NCBI GenBank assembly: GCA_031396695.1 | Contig: JANNLG010000013.1 | Location: forward strand, 19,025 to 83,024 | Origin: VGRW01 sp031396695 | GTDB taxonomy: Bacteria; Myxococcota_A; UBA9160; SZUA-336 | Length of the DNA stretch: 64,000 nt | Direction: 5' to 3' | Shown: positions 42,437 to 51,060 of the stretch, piece after piece | Numbering within the stretch: the first letter of the stretch is position 1 | Layout: each line of letters opens with the position of its first letter | Notes under the pieces: model-generated | The model's database searches: none | What the model saw: the letters and a program-made list of their open reading frames with translations, nothing else | Told to the model about the DNA's origin: nothing | Program-made: the position numbers and the translations under genes

Positions 42437-44437
42437 GTGAGCAATTCCTCCCCATCGCAGGCACCGTCGCCGGAGAGCGCCGCGCTCGCGGCCACGACGG
42501 TGCGCGTGCTGACGGTCGACGCGGTTCGGCAGGCCGGCATCGGGCACGTCGGGCTGCCGCTCGGCTGCGCCGAGATCGGCGTGCTCTTGTACTCCGAGGT
42601 CCTGAAGCACGATCCCGCGCGACCCGACTGGTTCGACCGCGACCGCTTCGTGCTCTCGGCCGGTCACGGCTCGATGCTGCTCTACTCGCTCTTGCACCTC
42701 TCCGGCTACGCGCTGCCGATCGACGAGATCCGGCGCTTCCGGCAGCTACACTCGCGCACGCCCGGTCACCCGGAGTTCGGCGAGACACCCGGCGTCGAGA
42801 CCACCACCGGGCCGCTCGGTCAGGGACTCGGCAACGCGGTGGGCCTGGCGCTGGCGGAGCGAATCCTGGCCGCGCGCTTCGGCGCGGAGCTCGTCGACCA
42901 CCGCACCTACGCGCTCGCGAGCGACGGCGATCTGATGGAGGGCGTCTCGCACGAGGCCTGCTCGCTCGCCGGTCACCTCGGTCTGGGCAAGCTGATCGTG
43001 CTGTACGACGACAACTCGATCACGATCGAGGGCCCCACCTCGCTCGCGTTCTCGGAGGACGTCGCGCGCCGCTTCGAGTCCTACGGCTGGGAAGTGCAGC
43101 GCGCCGACGGTCACTCGGCGGACGCTGTGCGCGCCGCGATCGCGCGCGCACACAAGGACGAGGATCGGCCGCACCTGATCATCTGCCGCACGCACATCGG
43201 CTTCGGCTCACCCGCCGCCGACACCGCGGAGGCACACGGCTCGTTCAAGGACGCCGAGTTCACCGATCAAACGCGTGCCACGCTCGGCTGGACGCGCGCG
43301 CCGTTCGAGGTTCCCGACCAGGCGCGTGAGGTGTTCCGCGCCAACGCCGCGCGCGGCGCGCGCACGCGTGTGGAATGGGAGGAGCGGCGCGAGCGCGTGC
43401 TGGCCGATCCCGGACTCGCAGCGCTCTGGCGCGCGATGGTGGAGCGCGAGCTGCCGGCCGATTTCGCGCGGCTCCTGCCGCGCATGCGCGGCGAGAAGCC
43501 GATGGCCACGCGCGTGGCGTCGGGCAAGGTGATCAACGCGCTGGCGAAGGCCGTACCGTCGCTGATCGGCGGCTCCGCCGATCTGGCCGGCTCGAACAAC
43601 ACGCTGATCGCCGGCGAAGCCTCGATCGCGCGCGGCAAGTTCGTGGGGCGCAATCTGCACTTCGGCGTGCGCGAGCACGGCATGGGCGCGATCGCGAACG
43701 GGCTCGCGCTGCATGGCGGCATCCGCCCCTACGTCGCGACGTTCCTGGTCTTCAGTGACTACATGCGGCCGGCGGTTCGACTGGCGGCGCTGATGTCGCA
43801 GCCCGTCGCGTTCGTGTTCACGCACGACTCGATCTTCGTCGGCGAGGACGGACCGACGCACCAACCCGTGGAGCAGCTCGCCGCGCTGCGCGCGATCCCC
43901 AACCTGGACGTGTGGCGGCCGGCCGACGCGCGCGAGACGGCCGTGGCGTGGGAGTCGGCGCTGCGCCGGACGGACGGACCGACCGCGCTGCTGCTCTCGC
44001 GCCAGAACCTGCCGGTGCTCGAACACGACGGCGTCGAGGAGGCGGCGGCGCGCGGCGGCTACGTCGTGCTGCGCGAAACGGGTGCGGCGCCGCCGGAGCT
44101 CGTGATCGCGGCCTCCGGCTCGGAGCTCTCGATCGCGCTCGCGGCCGCAACCGCGCTCGCAGCGGACGGCAAGCGGGTTCGCGCGGTGTCGCTGCCGTGT
44201 CTCGAACGCTTCGCGGCGCAGGATGCGGCGTACCAGGAGTCGGTGCTGTGCTCGGCGGCGCCGCGCCTGGTCGTCGAGGCGGGCGTGGCGCTCGGCGTCG
44301 GCAGCTTGTTGCGCGCGGGCGACCGCTTCATCGGCATGACGGGTTTTGGTGCCTCGGCTCCCTACCAGGCGCTCGCGAAGGAATTCGGCTTCAGCGCCGA
44401 GAACGTGGGACGCGTCGCGCAGGAGATGCTGTCCTGA
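42437..44437 (+). CDS. tkt: Transketolase
   Basis: A 666-residue thiamine diphosphate enzyme linking the pentose phosphate pathway and glycolysis. Motifs are AGHGSMLLYSLLHL, TTTGPLGQGLGNAVG, the ThDP motif ASDGDLMEGVSHEA...YDDNSITIEG, and in the pyrimidine domain FGVREHGMGAIANGLALHGG with the catalytic Glu. The C-terminal domain is complete (IGMTGFGASAP). GTG 42437 follows a GAGGAG ribosome binding site; a longer in-frame reading upstream is non-homologous. The next gene begins within its stop codon. Confidence 0.95.
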   Translation: MSNSSPSQAPSPESAALAATTVRVLTVDAVRQAGIGHVGLPLGCAEIGVLLYSEVLKHDPARPDWFDRDRFVLSAGHGSMLLYSLLHLSGYALPIDEIRRFRQLHSRTPGHPEFGETPGVETTTGPLGQGLGNAVGLALAERILAARFGAELVDHRTYALASDGDLMEGVSHEACSLAGHLGLGKLIVLYDDNSITIEGPTSLAFSEDVARRFESYGWEVQRADGHSADAVRAAIARAHKDEDRPHLIICRTHIGFGSPAADTAEAHGSFKDAEFTDQTRATLGWTRAPFEVPDQAREVFRANAARGARTRVEWEERRERVLADPGLAALWRAMVERELPADFARLLPRMRGEKPMATRVASGKVINALAKAVPSLIGGSADLAGSNNTLIAGEASIARGKFVGRNLHFGVREHGMGAIANGLALHGGIRPYVATFLVFSDYMRPAVRLAALMSQPVAFVFTHDSIFVGEDGPTHQPVEQLAALRAIPNLDVWRPADARETAVAWESALRRTDGPTALLLSRQNLPVLEHDGVEEAAARGGYVVLRETGAAPPELVIAASGSELSIALAAATALAADGKRVRAVSLPCLERFAAQDAAYQESVLCSAAPRLVVEAGVALGVGSLLRAGDRFIGMTGFGASAPYQALAKEFGFSAENVGRVAQEMLS

Positions 44438-45687
44438 GACTCGAGTGCCTGGCGCTCGGCACGCTCGCGCCCGTTTTTCTGCTCGCGCTGGCGGGCTGCG
44501 CGACGTTTTCGCCGTCGCTCGACGCCGTCTACCGCGACGAATCCGTCGTGACGCGCGACGCGCGACACGATCTGGTGACGCTGCTCGCGATCGGCGACAT
44601 CGGCGAGCCGCACGGCCGCGATCCGCGCCTGCACGCGTCGATGGCCCGAAGACTCGAGGGTGCGGACGCCGCGCCGATCCTGGTGCTCGGCGACATCTTC
44701 TACCGCGATGGGCTGCTCGGCTTCTGCCGCTCCGCCGACAAGCGCGTCTCGCAGGCCGGCTGCAAGAAGCAGCGCTCCGTCGATGCGCAGCTCGACGCAA
44801 TTCTGGGTCCGTACGCACGCAAGCTCGCGGGTCATCCCGTGGTGGCGCTGGCGGGAAACCACGATCACTACGGCGACCCTCTCTCGACCGAGAACGCCTG
44901 CGCGAAAATCCCCGCGCGTGCGCCGGGCTGGCGCTACGTCGCGCGCGGCTGCAAGATCGACGATACGAACCCGATCGAGGTGCTCGACCTCGGCAGCCTC
45001 GTCGTGGTGATGCTCGACTCCCATGAGACGCTCTTCGACGCGGACTTCCGCGCGCGCACGAACGACTCGCTCCACGCGGAACTTGCAAGACTCCGGCAAG
45101 AGCGGCCGGAAGCGTGGCTCGTGCTGGCCATGCACCACCCGCTCGAGAGCTATGGCCTGCACAATGGCGCAGAGCCCTTGGCTGCGCTGCACAAGGATCT
45201 GTATCCGCTGACGAGCACCCTCTTCGCGCCGATCCTGCAGCCGATCGAGTGGGCCACCGAGAGCGGCGCGCAGCAGGTCTACGAATGGCGCAACCGCCGC
45301 TTTCGGCGCGGCATCTACGCCGCGCTCGAGGATGCGCCGGTCGACGTCGTCCTCTCCGGTCACGACCACAGCTTGCAGCTCATCGAGCTCGAGCATCCTG
45401 GCGCGCGCTGGCAGGTTGTGTCGGGCTCGGGCGCCAAGCACTCGCGCGTGAAGCGGTACGGACTCGACTTGCTGTGGGCGAACCGGCTGGCGCGGCTCGT
45501 GGGCCTGCGCGACGCGCTGCCGGCGGTCGAGCACGAGCTTTTGTTCGCAGCCGGGGACGGCGACGATCGCGAGCGCTCCGGCTACGGCTACGCGGTGCTG
45601 GTCGCGACGCCGTCGAGCCTGCGAATCGAGTTCTGGGACCTAGCGGTATCGACACCCCTCGGTGTCGCGGAGCTGAAACGGGATTGA
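44434..45687 (+). CDS. Calcineurin-like metallophosphoesterase lipoprotein, apparent CTG start
   Basis: A 417-residue phosphoesterase. Metal-binding motifs run in order: IGDIGEPH, VLGDIFYRDG, GNHDHYG, MHHPLES and SGHDHSLQ. Upstream of them is a clear lipoprotein signal with lipobox LAGC (VFLLALAGCATF), so the enzyme is exported. No ATG, GTG or TTG exists in frame at the right place. The best start is CTG 44434, overlapping the transketolase stop as CTGA. It resembles acid-phosphatase-type membrane phosphoesterases. Substrate unknown. Confidence 0.85.
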   Translation: MRLECLALGTLAPVFLLALAGCATFSPSLDAVYRDESVVTRDARHDLVTLLAIGDIGEPHGRDPRLHASMARRLEGADAAPILVLGDIFYRDGLLGFCRSADKRVSQAGCKKQRSVDAQLDAILGPYARKLAGHPVVALAGNHDHYGDPLSTENACAKIPARAPGWRYVARGCKIDDTNPIEVLDLGSLVVVMLDSHETLFDADFRARTNDSLHAELARLRQERPEAWLVLAMHHPLESYGLHNGAEPLAALHKDLYPLTSTLFAPILQPIEWATESGAQQVYEWRNRRFRRGIYAALEDAPVDVVLSGHDHSLQLIELEHPGARWQVVSGSGAKHSRVKRYGLDLLWANRLARLVGLRDALPAVEHELLFAAGDGDDRERSGYGYAVLVATPSSLRIEFWDLAVSTPLGVAELKRD

Positions 45688-45691
45688 GCGC

Positions 45692-45937
45692 TCAGGCGCG
45701 GCGTTCGAGGCGCGCGCCGTCGTCGTAGAGCTTGCGCACGCTCACCTGGCCGGGCTTGCCCACCGCCAGGCACAGCTCGCAGAGCGTGCACTCGTCGAGG
45801 TTCTTCTCGACCACTTCGAGCGCACCCGCCGCGCCGACCTTGAAGATGTCGACCGGACACACTTCCGCGAGCTTCTTGGCCGAGGCCGCGTCGCGCGCGA
45901 GCTCCGGTGCGACATCGACCGCGATGAAGAGTGCCAT
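45692..45937 (-). CDS. Ferredoxin-like 4Fe-4S protein
   Basis: An 81-residue protein with CPVDIF near residue 27 and a CTLCELC (Cx2Cx2C) motif near 50. Together these supply four cysteines, consistent with a single [4Fe-4S] cluster. ATG 45937 follows the strong ribosome binding site GGGAGGTGA, which overlaps the sucD-like stop. An upstream GTG (45946) would add three residues. It is the last gene of a sucC-sucD-ferredoxin unit, suggesting that it serves a 2-oxoacid- or CoA-linked redox enzyme encoded elsewhere. Confidence 0.85.
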   Translation of the reverse strand: MALFIAVDVAPELARDAASAKKLAEVCPVDIFKVGAAGALEVVEKNLDECTLCELCLAVGKPGQVSVRKLYDDGARLERRA

Positions 45938-45942
45938 GCGAC

Positions 45943-46842
45943 TCACCTCCCGAGCTTCTGCTTCACGAGCGCGGGGATGTCCTCGATGCGCTCCGCCACC
46001 GCGATACCCGCCGCGTTCATGCGCTCGATCTTCTCCGCGGTGGTGTCGGCCTTGCCCTCGACGATCGTGCCGGCGTGACCGAAGCGCATGCCCGGCATCG
46101 CGTCCATGAAGCGACCGGCCATGAACGCGACCACCGGCAGGCGCGACTTGTGGTCGGTCACCCAGCGCGCGAGGTCCGCTTCCATGCGGCCGCCCGGCTC
46201 GGAGTAGATCGCGATCGCCTCGGTCTCGGGATCGGCCTCGAAGAGCGGCATCAATTCCGCGTAGCTCGAGCCGATGATGGCGTCGCCGCCGATCGAGACC
46301 GCGGTCGACTGACCGAGCCCCGCGGCGGAGAGCGTGTTGCAGATCTCCGTCGTCATTCCGCCCGAGCGCGACATCACACCGACGCGGCCCTTGGTGAAGG
46401 CCTTGCGCGCGTCGACGGCGCGGCCGCCGAGCCCGCCGATCTTCGCCTCGCCCGGCGAGAGCACGCCGAGACAGTTCGGGCCGATGATGCGCGCGCCGCG
46501 CAGCTCCGCGAGCTCGACCATCTGCGCGACTTCGAAGCGCGGGATGTTCTCGGTCACGATCACGAGCAGCTTCACGCCCGCCTCGATCGCCTCGAACGCG
46601 GCGTCGCGCGCGAAGGCGGGCGGCACCGAGATCACCGACGCATCGACGCGCGTCTTCTGCACCACCTGCTCGACGGTGTCATAGACGGGCACGCCGTGGA
46701 CGTCGCGTCCGCGCCGGCCGGGAGTCACTCCACCCACGATCTTCGTGCCGTAGTCGAGGCACTCGCGCGTCATCGAGACGGCTTCGCGGCCGGTGATGCC
46801 CTGGATGATGCAGGTCGTGTCGCCGGTGATGAGGATCGACAC
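45943..46842 (-). CDS. sucD: Succinate-CoA ligase alpha-subunit-like protein
   Basis: A 299-residue CoA-ligase alpha subunit. The CoA-binding Rossmann part is TTCIIQGITG...YGTKIVGGVTPG. IGPNCLGVLSPGEAKIGG, SRSGGMTTE and the phosphohistidine segment FGHAGTIVEG follow. It forms acyl-CoA with ATP or GTP together with the beta subunit encoded just upstream. The GTG start lies two bases past the sucC stop. Regions such as EPGGRMEADLARW differ from E. coli SucD, so another dicarboxylate (for example malate) cannot be excluded. Confidence 0.85.
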   Translation of the reverse strand: MSILITGDTTCIIQGITGREAVSMTRECLDYGTKIVGGVTPGRRGRDVHGVPVYDTVEQVVQKTRVDASVISVPPAFARDAAFEAIEAGVKLLVIVTENIPRFEVAQMVELAELRGARIIGPNCLGVLSPGEAKIGGLGGRAVDARKAFTKGRVGVMSRSGGMTTEICNTLSAAGLGQSTAVSIGGDAIIGSSYAELMPLFEADPETEAIAIYSEPGGRMEADLARWVTDHKSRLPVVAFMAGRFMDAMPGMRFGHAGTIVEGKADTTAEKIERMNAAGIAVAERIEDIPALVKQKLGR

Positions 46843-46844
46843 GT

Positions 46845-48050
46845 CTAGCTCCGCTTCGCTTTGGCGACGGCGCGGCCGGCCGCTTCGTACATCGACACGC
46901 TGCGGTCGCAGAACTCGACGCCGTACTTGCCGAGCAGCTTGAAGCCCTCCTGCTCCCACGAGCCGGGGATGCGGAAGATCGCGATCTTGTCCGCGGGCTC
47001 GAAGCCCGACTCGACCACGCCCTTGATCACACCGCGCGCAACCATGTCGACGCGCGTGTTCGAGACCACGTTCATCATCACCGCGATCTTCTTCACGCCA
47101 GGTTTGGCGAGGATCAGCTTGGTCAGGTTCGCGACCTTTCCCACACTGGGGTTTCCGCCGATCTCGCAGTAGTTGGCCGGATCGCCGCCGTGGTTCCGCA
47201 CCGCGTCGAAGAGCGTGAGCGAGCCGCCGCCCGCGCCGATGATCAGGCCGAGCGAGCCCGCGAACTCCGTCACGTTGCCGGCCACGCCGCGGTGGTCGGC
47301 CGCGTTGATGGCCGCGCCGTCGAGCTCGAACTTCGTCGGCGGGCGCGCCATGCGCGTCTCGTCGTCGCCGATCTCGAGCTCGCGCAACAGGCCCGCGTGC
47401 TGCGAGCGGACCTCCGCCTCCATGTCGACGTGCGCGTCGAGCGCGACGAACGAGCCGTCGCTGAGCTTCGCTAGCGGGTTGATCTCGGCGAGCGTGAGTC
47501 CGTACTGCATGAAGATGCGCGCCAGCGACGCGACGAAGCGGATGATCGCGCTCACGTCCGAGCCGCTCGCGAGCTGCGCGACGAGCTGCTTGGCGCGGTA
47601 CTCCGTGAACGGCAGCAGCGTCGAGAAGTGGCGCTTCGCGATGTGCTCGGGGTGCTTCTCCGCGACTTCCTCGACGTCGATCCCGCCCATGTCGGACAGG
47701 ATCATGACGGGGCGCTTGGCGATGCCGTCCCAGGTGACGGCCAGGTAGTACTCCTGGACGACGGGCTGACGGCTCTCGACCAGCACGCCTCGCGGCTTGT
47801 GACCGTTGATCTCGAGCCGCAGGATCTTCTCGGCGGCGGTGGCGGCCTCGTCCGGCGAGTCCGCGAACAGCACGCCGCCCGCCTTCATGCGTCCGCCCGA
47901 GAGCACCTGGCTCTTGAGCACCGTCGGGCCCGCGATCGCGGCCGCGATCTGGCGCGCCTCGGCGGCCGACTTCGCCAGCTTCGAGCCCTTCGGCAAGGCC
48001 ACGCCATGGCGCGCGAGCAACTGCTTCGATTCGTACTCGTAGAAGCGCAA
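46845..48050 (-). CDS. sucC: Succinate-CoA ligase beta-subunit-like protein (ATP-grasp)
   Basis: A 401-residue ATP-grasp subunit. It begins RFYEYESKQLLARHGVALPKG and has SQVLSGGRMKAGGV, ILSDMGGIDVEEVAEKHPEHI, LAEINPLA and CEIGGNPS. The positions correspond to the GRGKAGG, SxEGGxDIE, EINPL and DVGGG motifs of SucC, several with substitutions, so it is a diverged relative. TTG start with GGGAGG a dozen bases upstream. First gene of sucC-sucD-ferredoxin. It is likely to be a succinate or related acyl-CoA synthetase in the TCA cycle. Confidence 0.85.
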   Translation of the reverse strand: MRFYEYESKQLLARHGVALPKGSKLAKSAAEARQIAAAIAGPTVLKSQVLSGGRMKAGGVLFADSPDEAATAAEKILRLEINGHKPRGVLVESRQPVVQEYYLAVTWDGIAKRPVMILSDMGGIDVEEVAEKHPEHIAKRHFSTLLPFTEYRAKQLVAQLASGSDVSAIIRFVASLARIFMQYGLTLAEINPLAKLSDGSFVALDAHVDMEAEVRSQHAGLLRELEIGDDETRMARPPTKFELDGAAINAADHRGVAGNVTEFAGSLGLIIGAGGGSLTLFDAVRNHGGDPANYCEIGGNPSVGKVANLTKLILAKPGVKKIAVMMNVVSNTRVDMVARGVIKGVVESGFEPADKIAIFRIPGSWEQEGFKLLGKYGVEFCDRSVSMYEAAGRAVAKAKRS

Positions 48051-48144
48051 AACGTGGGTCCTCCCGAGGCCGACCCGTTTTTACTCTACGGGGGGCAAAG
48101 GGGCAATCGCCGTCGCGCCGATACGAAGCCCAAGAGGTGCTTCC

Positions 48145-48423
48145 ATGGGCAAAGCGTTCGCGATCCTGCTGGTGGTGCTCGGCGTGTGGCTCGGTCTGGA
48201 GATCTTCAACAACGGCACGGAGGGCGCCTTCGGCGGCATGTTCGCGTCGGGCTCGACGGTCGAGCCGGCAGAGCCGACCGCGCAGCGCATCCGCTCGCGC
48301 GTGGAGCAGGCCAACAAGGCGCAGGCCGCGCGCGCGACGAGCGGGTTCGGCGAAGAGGCCGAGCCCGACGAGGTCCCCTCCGATGAAGACGGCGGCACCG
48401 ACGAGTACGGCAGCGAGGAGTAG
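48145..48423 (+). CDS. Small single-pass membrane protein with acidic tail
   Basis: A 92-residue protein with one N-terminal hydrophobic helix (about 4-21, AFAILLVVLGVWLGLEIF), a linker with a short charged helix (QRIRSRVEQANKAQAARA) and a strongly acidic disordered C-terminus (about 67-92). The AAGAGGTG ribosome binding site sits upstream of ATG 48145. It is divergent from sucC and convergent with the SDR gene three bases away. No family recognised. It is not a Pup homologue because it has a membrane helix and lacks a GGE/GGQ end. Confidence 0.7.
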   Translation: MGKAFAILLVVLGVWLGLEIFNNGTEGAFGGMFASGSTVEPAEPTAQRIRSRVEQANKAQAARATSGFGEEAEPDEVPSDEDGGTDEYGSEE

Positions 48424-48426
48424 CGG

Positions 48427-49182
48427 CTAGAGATTGCCCTTGTGCTGTCCGCCGTCGACGGAGAGCACGACGCCGGTGATCCAGCTCGCGCGCGCGGAGG
48501 CGACGAACACGACCGCGTTCGCGACTTCCTCGGCGCTGCCGAGACGTCCCCACGGGATCGACGCCTTGATGCCGTCGTACATCGCCGGGTTGCCCTTCTT
48601 GATCATCTCCCAGACGCCGCCGGGGAACTCGATCGAGCCGGGCGCGATCGTGTTCACGCGGATCTTCGCGGGTGCGAGCGCCACCGCGAGTGTCTTGGAG
48701 TGACTGATCAGCGCCGCCTTCGCGGCGGCGTAAGACGGCGGGCTGCCGGCTTCGAGCGCCGACGTGGACGAGATGTGCAGGATCGATCCGCCGCCCTGCG
48801 CCTTCATCCAGGGCACGACCTTCCAGCTCGCGCGCACGCTCGCCATCATGTCGACGTCGAACGAGATCTTCCAGCCGGCTTCGTCGTCGGTGATGCCAAA
48901 GCCGGACGAATTGTTGACCAGCACGTCCACGCGCCCGAGGCTGGCGTGCGCGCCCTCGAGGAACGCGTCGAGCTCGGCGGGCTTCGCGACGTCGGCCGTC
49001 TGCGCGTGCACTTTCACGCCCTTGGCGCGCAGCTCGTTCGCAGTCGCCTCGAGCGCGTCCTTGCCGCGCGCGCAAATCGCGATGTTCGCCCCCTCGTCGG
49101 CGAAGGCGAGCGCGGTGGCGCGACCGATGCCGCGGCTGCCGCCGGTAATCACGACGCCCTTGCCTTTCAGTCCCAGATCCAT
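48427..49182 (-). CDS. Short-chain dehydrogenase/reductase
   Basis: A 251-residue classical SDR. The cofactor motif is TGGSRGIGRA (about 13-22), an NNSSG occupies the NNAG position, and the catalytic residues are Ser in ISSTSALE, Tyr and Lys in SYAAAKAAL. The C-terminal GVVLSVDGGQ is typical. CARGKD after beta-2 suggests NADP(H) preference. The oxidised or reduced substrate is unknown; FabG-like or degradation roles are both possible. A hypothetical gene lies 15 bases upstream on the same strand. Confidence 0.9.
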   Translation of the reverse strand: MDLGLKGKGVVITGGSRGIGRATALAFADEGANIAICARGKDALEATANELRAKGVKVHAQTADVAKPAELDAFLEGAHASLGRVDVLVNNSSGFGITDDEAGWKISFDVDMMASVRASWKVVPWMKAQGGGSILHISSTSALEAGSPPSYAAAKAALISHSKTLAVALAPAKIRVNTIAPGSIEFPGGVWEMIKKGNPAMYDGIKASIPWGRLGSAEEVANAVVFVASARASWITGVVLSVDGGQHKGNL

Positions 49183-49197
49183 GCTGTCACCTCCGCT

Positions 49198-49668
49198 CTA
49201 AAGGAGTGCTTCGAGATCCGGCCAGTCGATCGAGCTCTGCGCCGCGAACGCGCGGACCAACAGCTCGCGCCGCTCTGGGTCCTTGCCCTTGCGAAACGCC
49301 TCGACCAGCTTCGCCAGCTCCGCCGGCTTGGGACACTCGGGTGCGTTGCTCGCCAGAACCCCTTTCTCGTGCTCGAGTCCGAGCGCGTCCAGGAACTCGG
49401 CGAGCAGGTCGGGGTGGTACTCGAGGAAGTATTCGGCCAGGACTTCCTCGGCCACCGCCGCCATCGCCGTGCGCGAGAGCGCCTGACGCATCCACTCCGC
49501 CTGGCGCTTGCGCGGCTGCCGGCGCAGGAACACAGGCCGAAGTCGGAACGCCCCGGCCGCGGCCGAGAGCGCGATCTCTTCGACGGCGGGCGCGGATTCG
49601 TGGACTTCGTTCAGGAACGCCAGGGCCGCCTCCGGCGTCATGCGCGAGAAAATCTCGTTGGACCTCAT
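49198..49668 (-). CDS. Hypothetical helical protein
   Basis: A 156-residue soluble protein, nearly all helical by composition (TPEAALAFLNEVHESAPAVEEIALSAAAGAF, VAEEVLAEYFLEYHPDLLAEFLDALGLEH). No signal peptide, membrane segment or recognisable motif. It is 15 bases upstream of the SDR on the same strand and probably co-transcribed with it, which is the only functional hint. Confidence 0.65.
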   Translation of the reverse strand: MRSNEIFSRMTPEAALAFLNEVHESAPAVEEIALSAAAGAFRLRPVFLRRQPRKRQAEWMRQALSRTAMAAVAEEVLAEYFLEYHPDLLAEFLDALGLEHEKGVLASNAPECPKPAELAKLVEAFRKGKDPERRELLVRAFAAQSSIDWPDLEALL

Positions 49669-49793
49669 GGGCCGGGATCATACCCGCCGCAGGCATGCTG
49701 GCTAGGCACGGCGCGCGATCAATCGCCGCGACGCTCGCGCCGATGAGAGTCTACCGGGACACCGTCCGCCAGCGGACCCGCGGAAGGGAAGGC

Positions 49794-50105
49794 ATGGACC
49801 CGATCCGAAGCACCTACGAAGCCGATCCCGACATGCTCGAGATCGTGTGCGACTTCGCGCGCGAGCTGCCGGCGCGCACGGCGTTGCTCGAGACGCTGCT
49901 CGACTCGCGAGCGTTCGCCGAGCTGCAGACGCTCGCGCACCAGCTCAAGGGCGCGGGCGGCGGCTACGGCTTCGCGCAAATCACCGAAGACGCGGCGCGC
50001 CTGGAGCAGGCGCTGAAATCGGGCGCGGCCGAGCCCGAGATCAAGGACCGCGCCGCCGACCTGTGCGCGACGTTGCGCGCGGTCGTGGTGCCGGAGGCAC
50101 GTTGA
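49794..50105 (+). CDS. Histidine phosphotransfer (Hpt) protein
   Basis: A 103-residue stand-alone Hpt domain: a helical bundle with the phosphorylatable His in LAHQLKGAGGGYGF (HxLKG motif). It relays phosphate between hybrid kinases and receivers. GGAAGGGAAGG precedes ATG 49794. The stop overlaps the TTG start of the receiver-GGDEF gene, so the pair forms a coupled phosphorelay to c-di-GMP output. The hybrid kinase at 9880 is one possible donor, but nothing in the sequence proves it. Confidence 0.88.
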   Translation: MDPIRSTYEADPDMLEIVCDFARELPARTALLETLLDSRAFAELQTLAHQLKGAGGGYGFAQITEDAARLEQALKSGAAEPEIKDRAADLCATLRAVVVPEAR

Positions 50106-51058
50106 ACCCACAGGTCCCCAACCCGAACCGCGTGCTCGTGATCGACGACAGTGACTCGATCCACAAGCTCGTCATCGCGCGGCTGCGCCCCGAGGGTCTC
50201 GAGGTGATCGGCGAGTTCGACGGCGAGCGCGGCATCGAGCGCGCGGTCGCGGACCAGCCGGACGTGATCCTGCTCGACATCGGGCTGCCCAACGTCGACG
50301 GCTTCGAAGTGTGCCGGCGGCTCAAGGAGCACCCGTCCACGCGCAACATCCCGATCATCTTCCTGACTGGCACCGCCGACACCGAGTCGAAGGTGCGCGG
50401 CCTCGATCTCGGCGCGGTCGACTACGTGACCAAGCCCTTCGACCAGGTCGAGCTGCGCGCACGCGTGCGCGCAGCACTGCGCACCAAGCGCCTGCAGGAC
50501 ATCCTCGAGCAGCAGTCGTTCCTCGACGGGCTCACCGGTCTGTGGAACCGCTCGTATCTCGATCGCCGGCTCGAGTCGGAGCTGAACGTCGCGCGCCGCT
50601 ACGGGCGCCCGCTCACACTCGTGCTCGCCGACGTGGACCACTTCAAGCGCGTCAACGACAGCCTCGGGCACCTGTTCGGCGACATCGTGCTGCAGGGCGT
50701 CGCCGAGGGCCTGCGCGCCTACGCGCGCCGCTCCGACATCGTCGCGCGCTACGGCGGCGAGGAGTTCGCGATCCTGCTCACCGACACGAACCTGCGCTCG
50801 GCCGTGCACGTCACCGAGCGTCTGCGCATGTCGGCGGAGAGCCGCCACTTCGAGGCGCGCTCCGAGATCGTGAGCGTGACCGCGAGCTTCGGCGTCGCCT
50901 GCAGCGAGGAGATCGGCCCCGTGCTCACGCCCGAAGAGCTGATCCGCGCCGCCGACGTCGCGCTGTACGCGTCCAAGGACGCCGGCCGCAACTGCGTGCA
51001 CGTGTACCGCAACAGCGAGCTGCTGCTCACTACCGGCGACCCGGAAGCCCTGTCTTAG
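50102..51058 (+). CDS. Response regulator diguanylate cyclase (PleD-like REC-GGDEF)
   Basis: A 318-residue protein. The receiver (about 10-125) has the acidic pair in VIDDSDS, phosphoacceptor Asp in VILLDIGLPN, Thr in FLTGTAD and Lys in YVTKPF. The GGDEF domain (about 150-310) has an intact RYGGEEF active site. An RRSD sequence five residues before it forms the RxxD inhibitory site for c-di-GMP feedback. It should make c-di-GMP when phosphorylated. TTG start in a four-base overlap with the Hpt gene. The dispersed repeat begins two bases after its stop. Confidence 0.94.
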   Translation: MNPQVPNPNRVLVIDDSDSIHKLVIARLRPEGLEVIGEFDGERGIERAVADQPDVILLDIGLPNVDGFEVCRRLKEHPSTRNIPIIFLTGTADTESKVRGLDLGAVDYVTKPFDQVELRARVRAALRTKRLQDILEQQSFLDGLTGLWNRSYLDRRLESELNVARRYGRPLTLVLADVDHFKRVNDSLGHLFGDIVLQGVAEGLRAYARRSDIVARYGGEEFAILLTDTNLRSAVHVTERLRMSAESRHFEARSEIVSVTASFGVACSEEIGPVLTPEELIRAADVALYASKDAGRNCVHVYRNSELLLTTGDPEALS

Positions 51059-51060
51059 CG

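Noticed and set aside
48145..48423. Small acidic protein considered as a Pup-like modifier for the PafA/Dop-like ligase
   Set aside because: It has an N-terminal membrane helix and ends GSEE, without the GGE/GGQ C-terminus of Pup, and lies 24 kb away.
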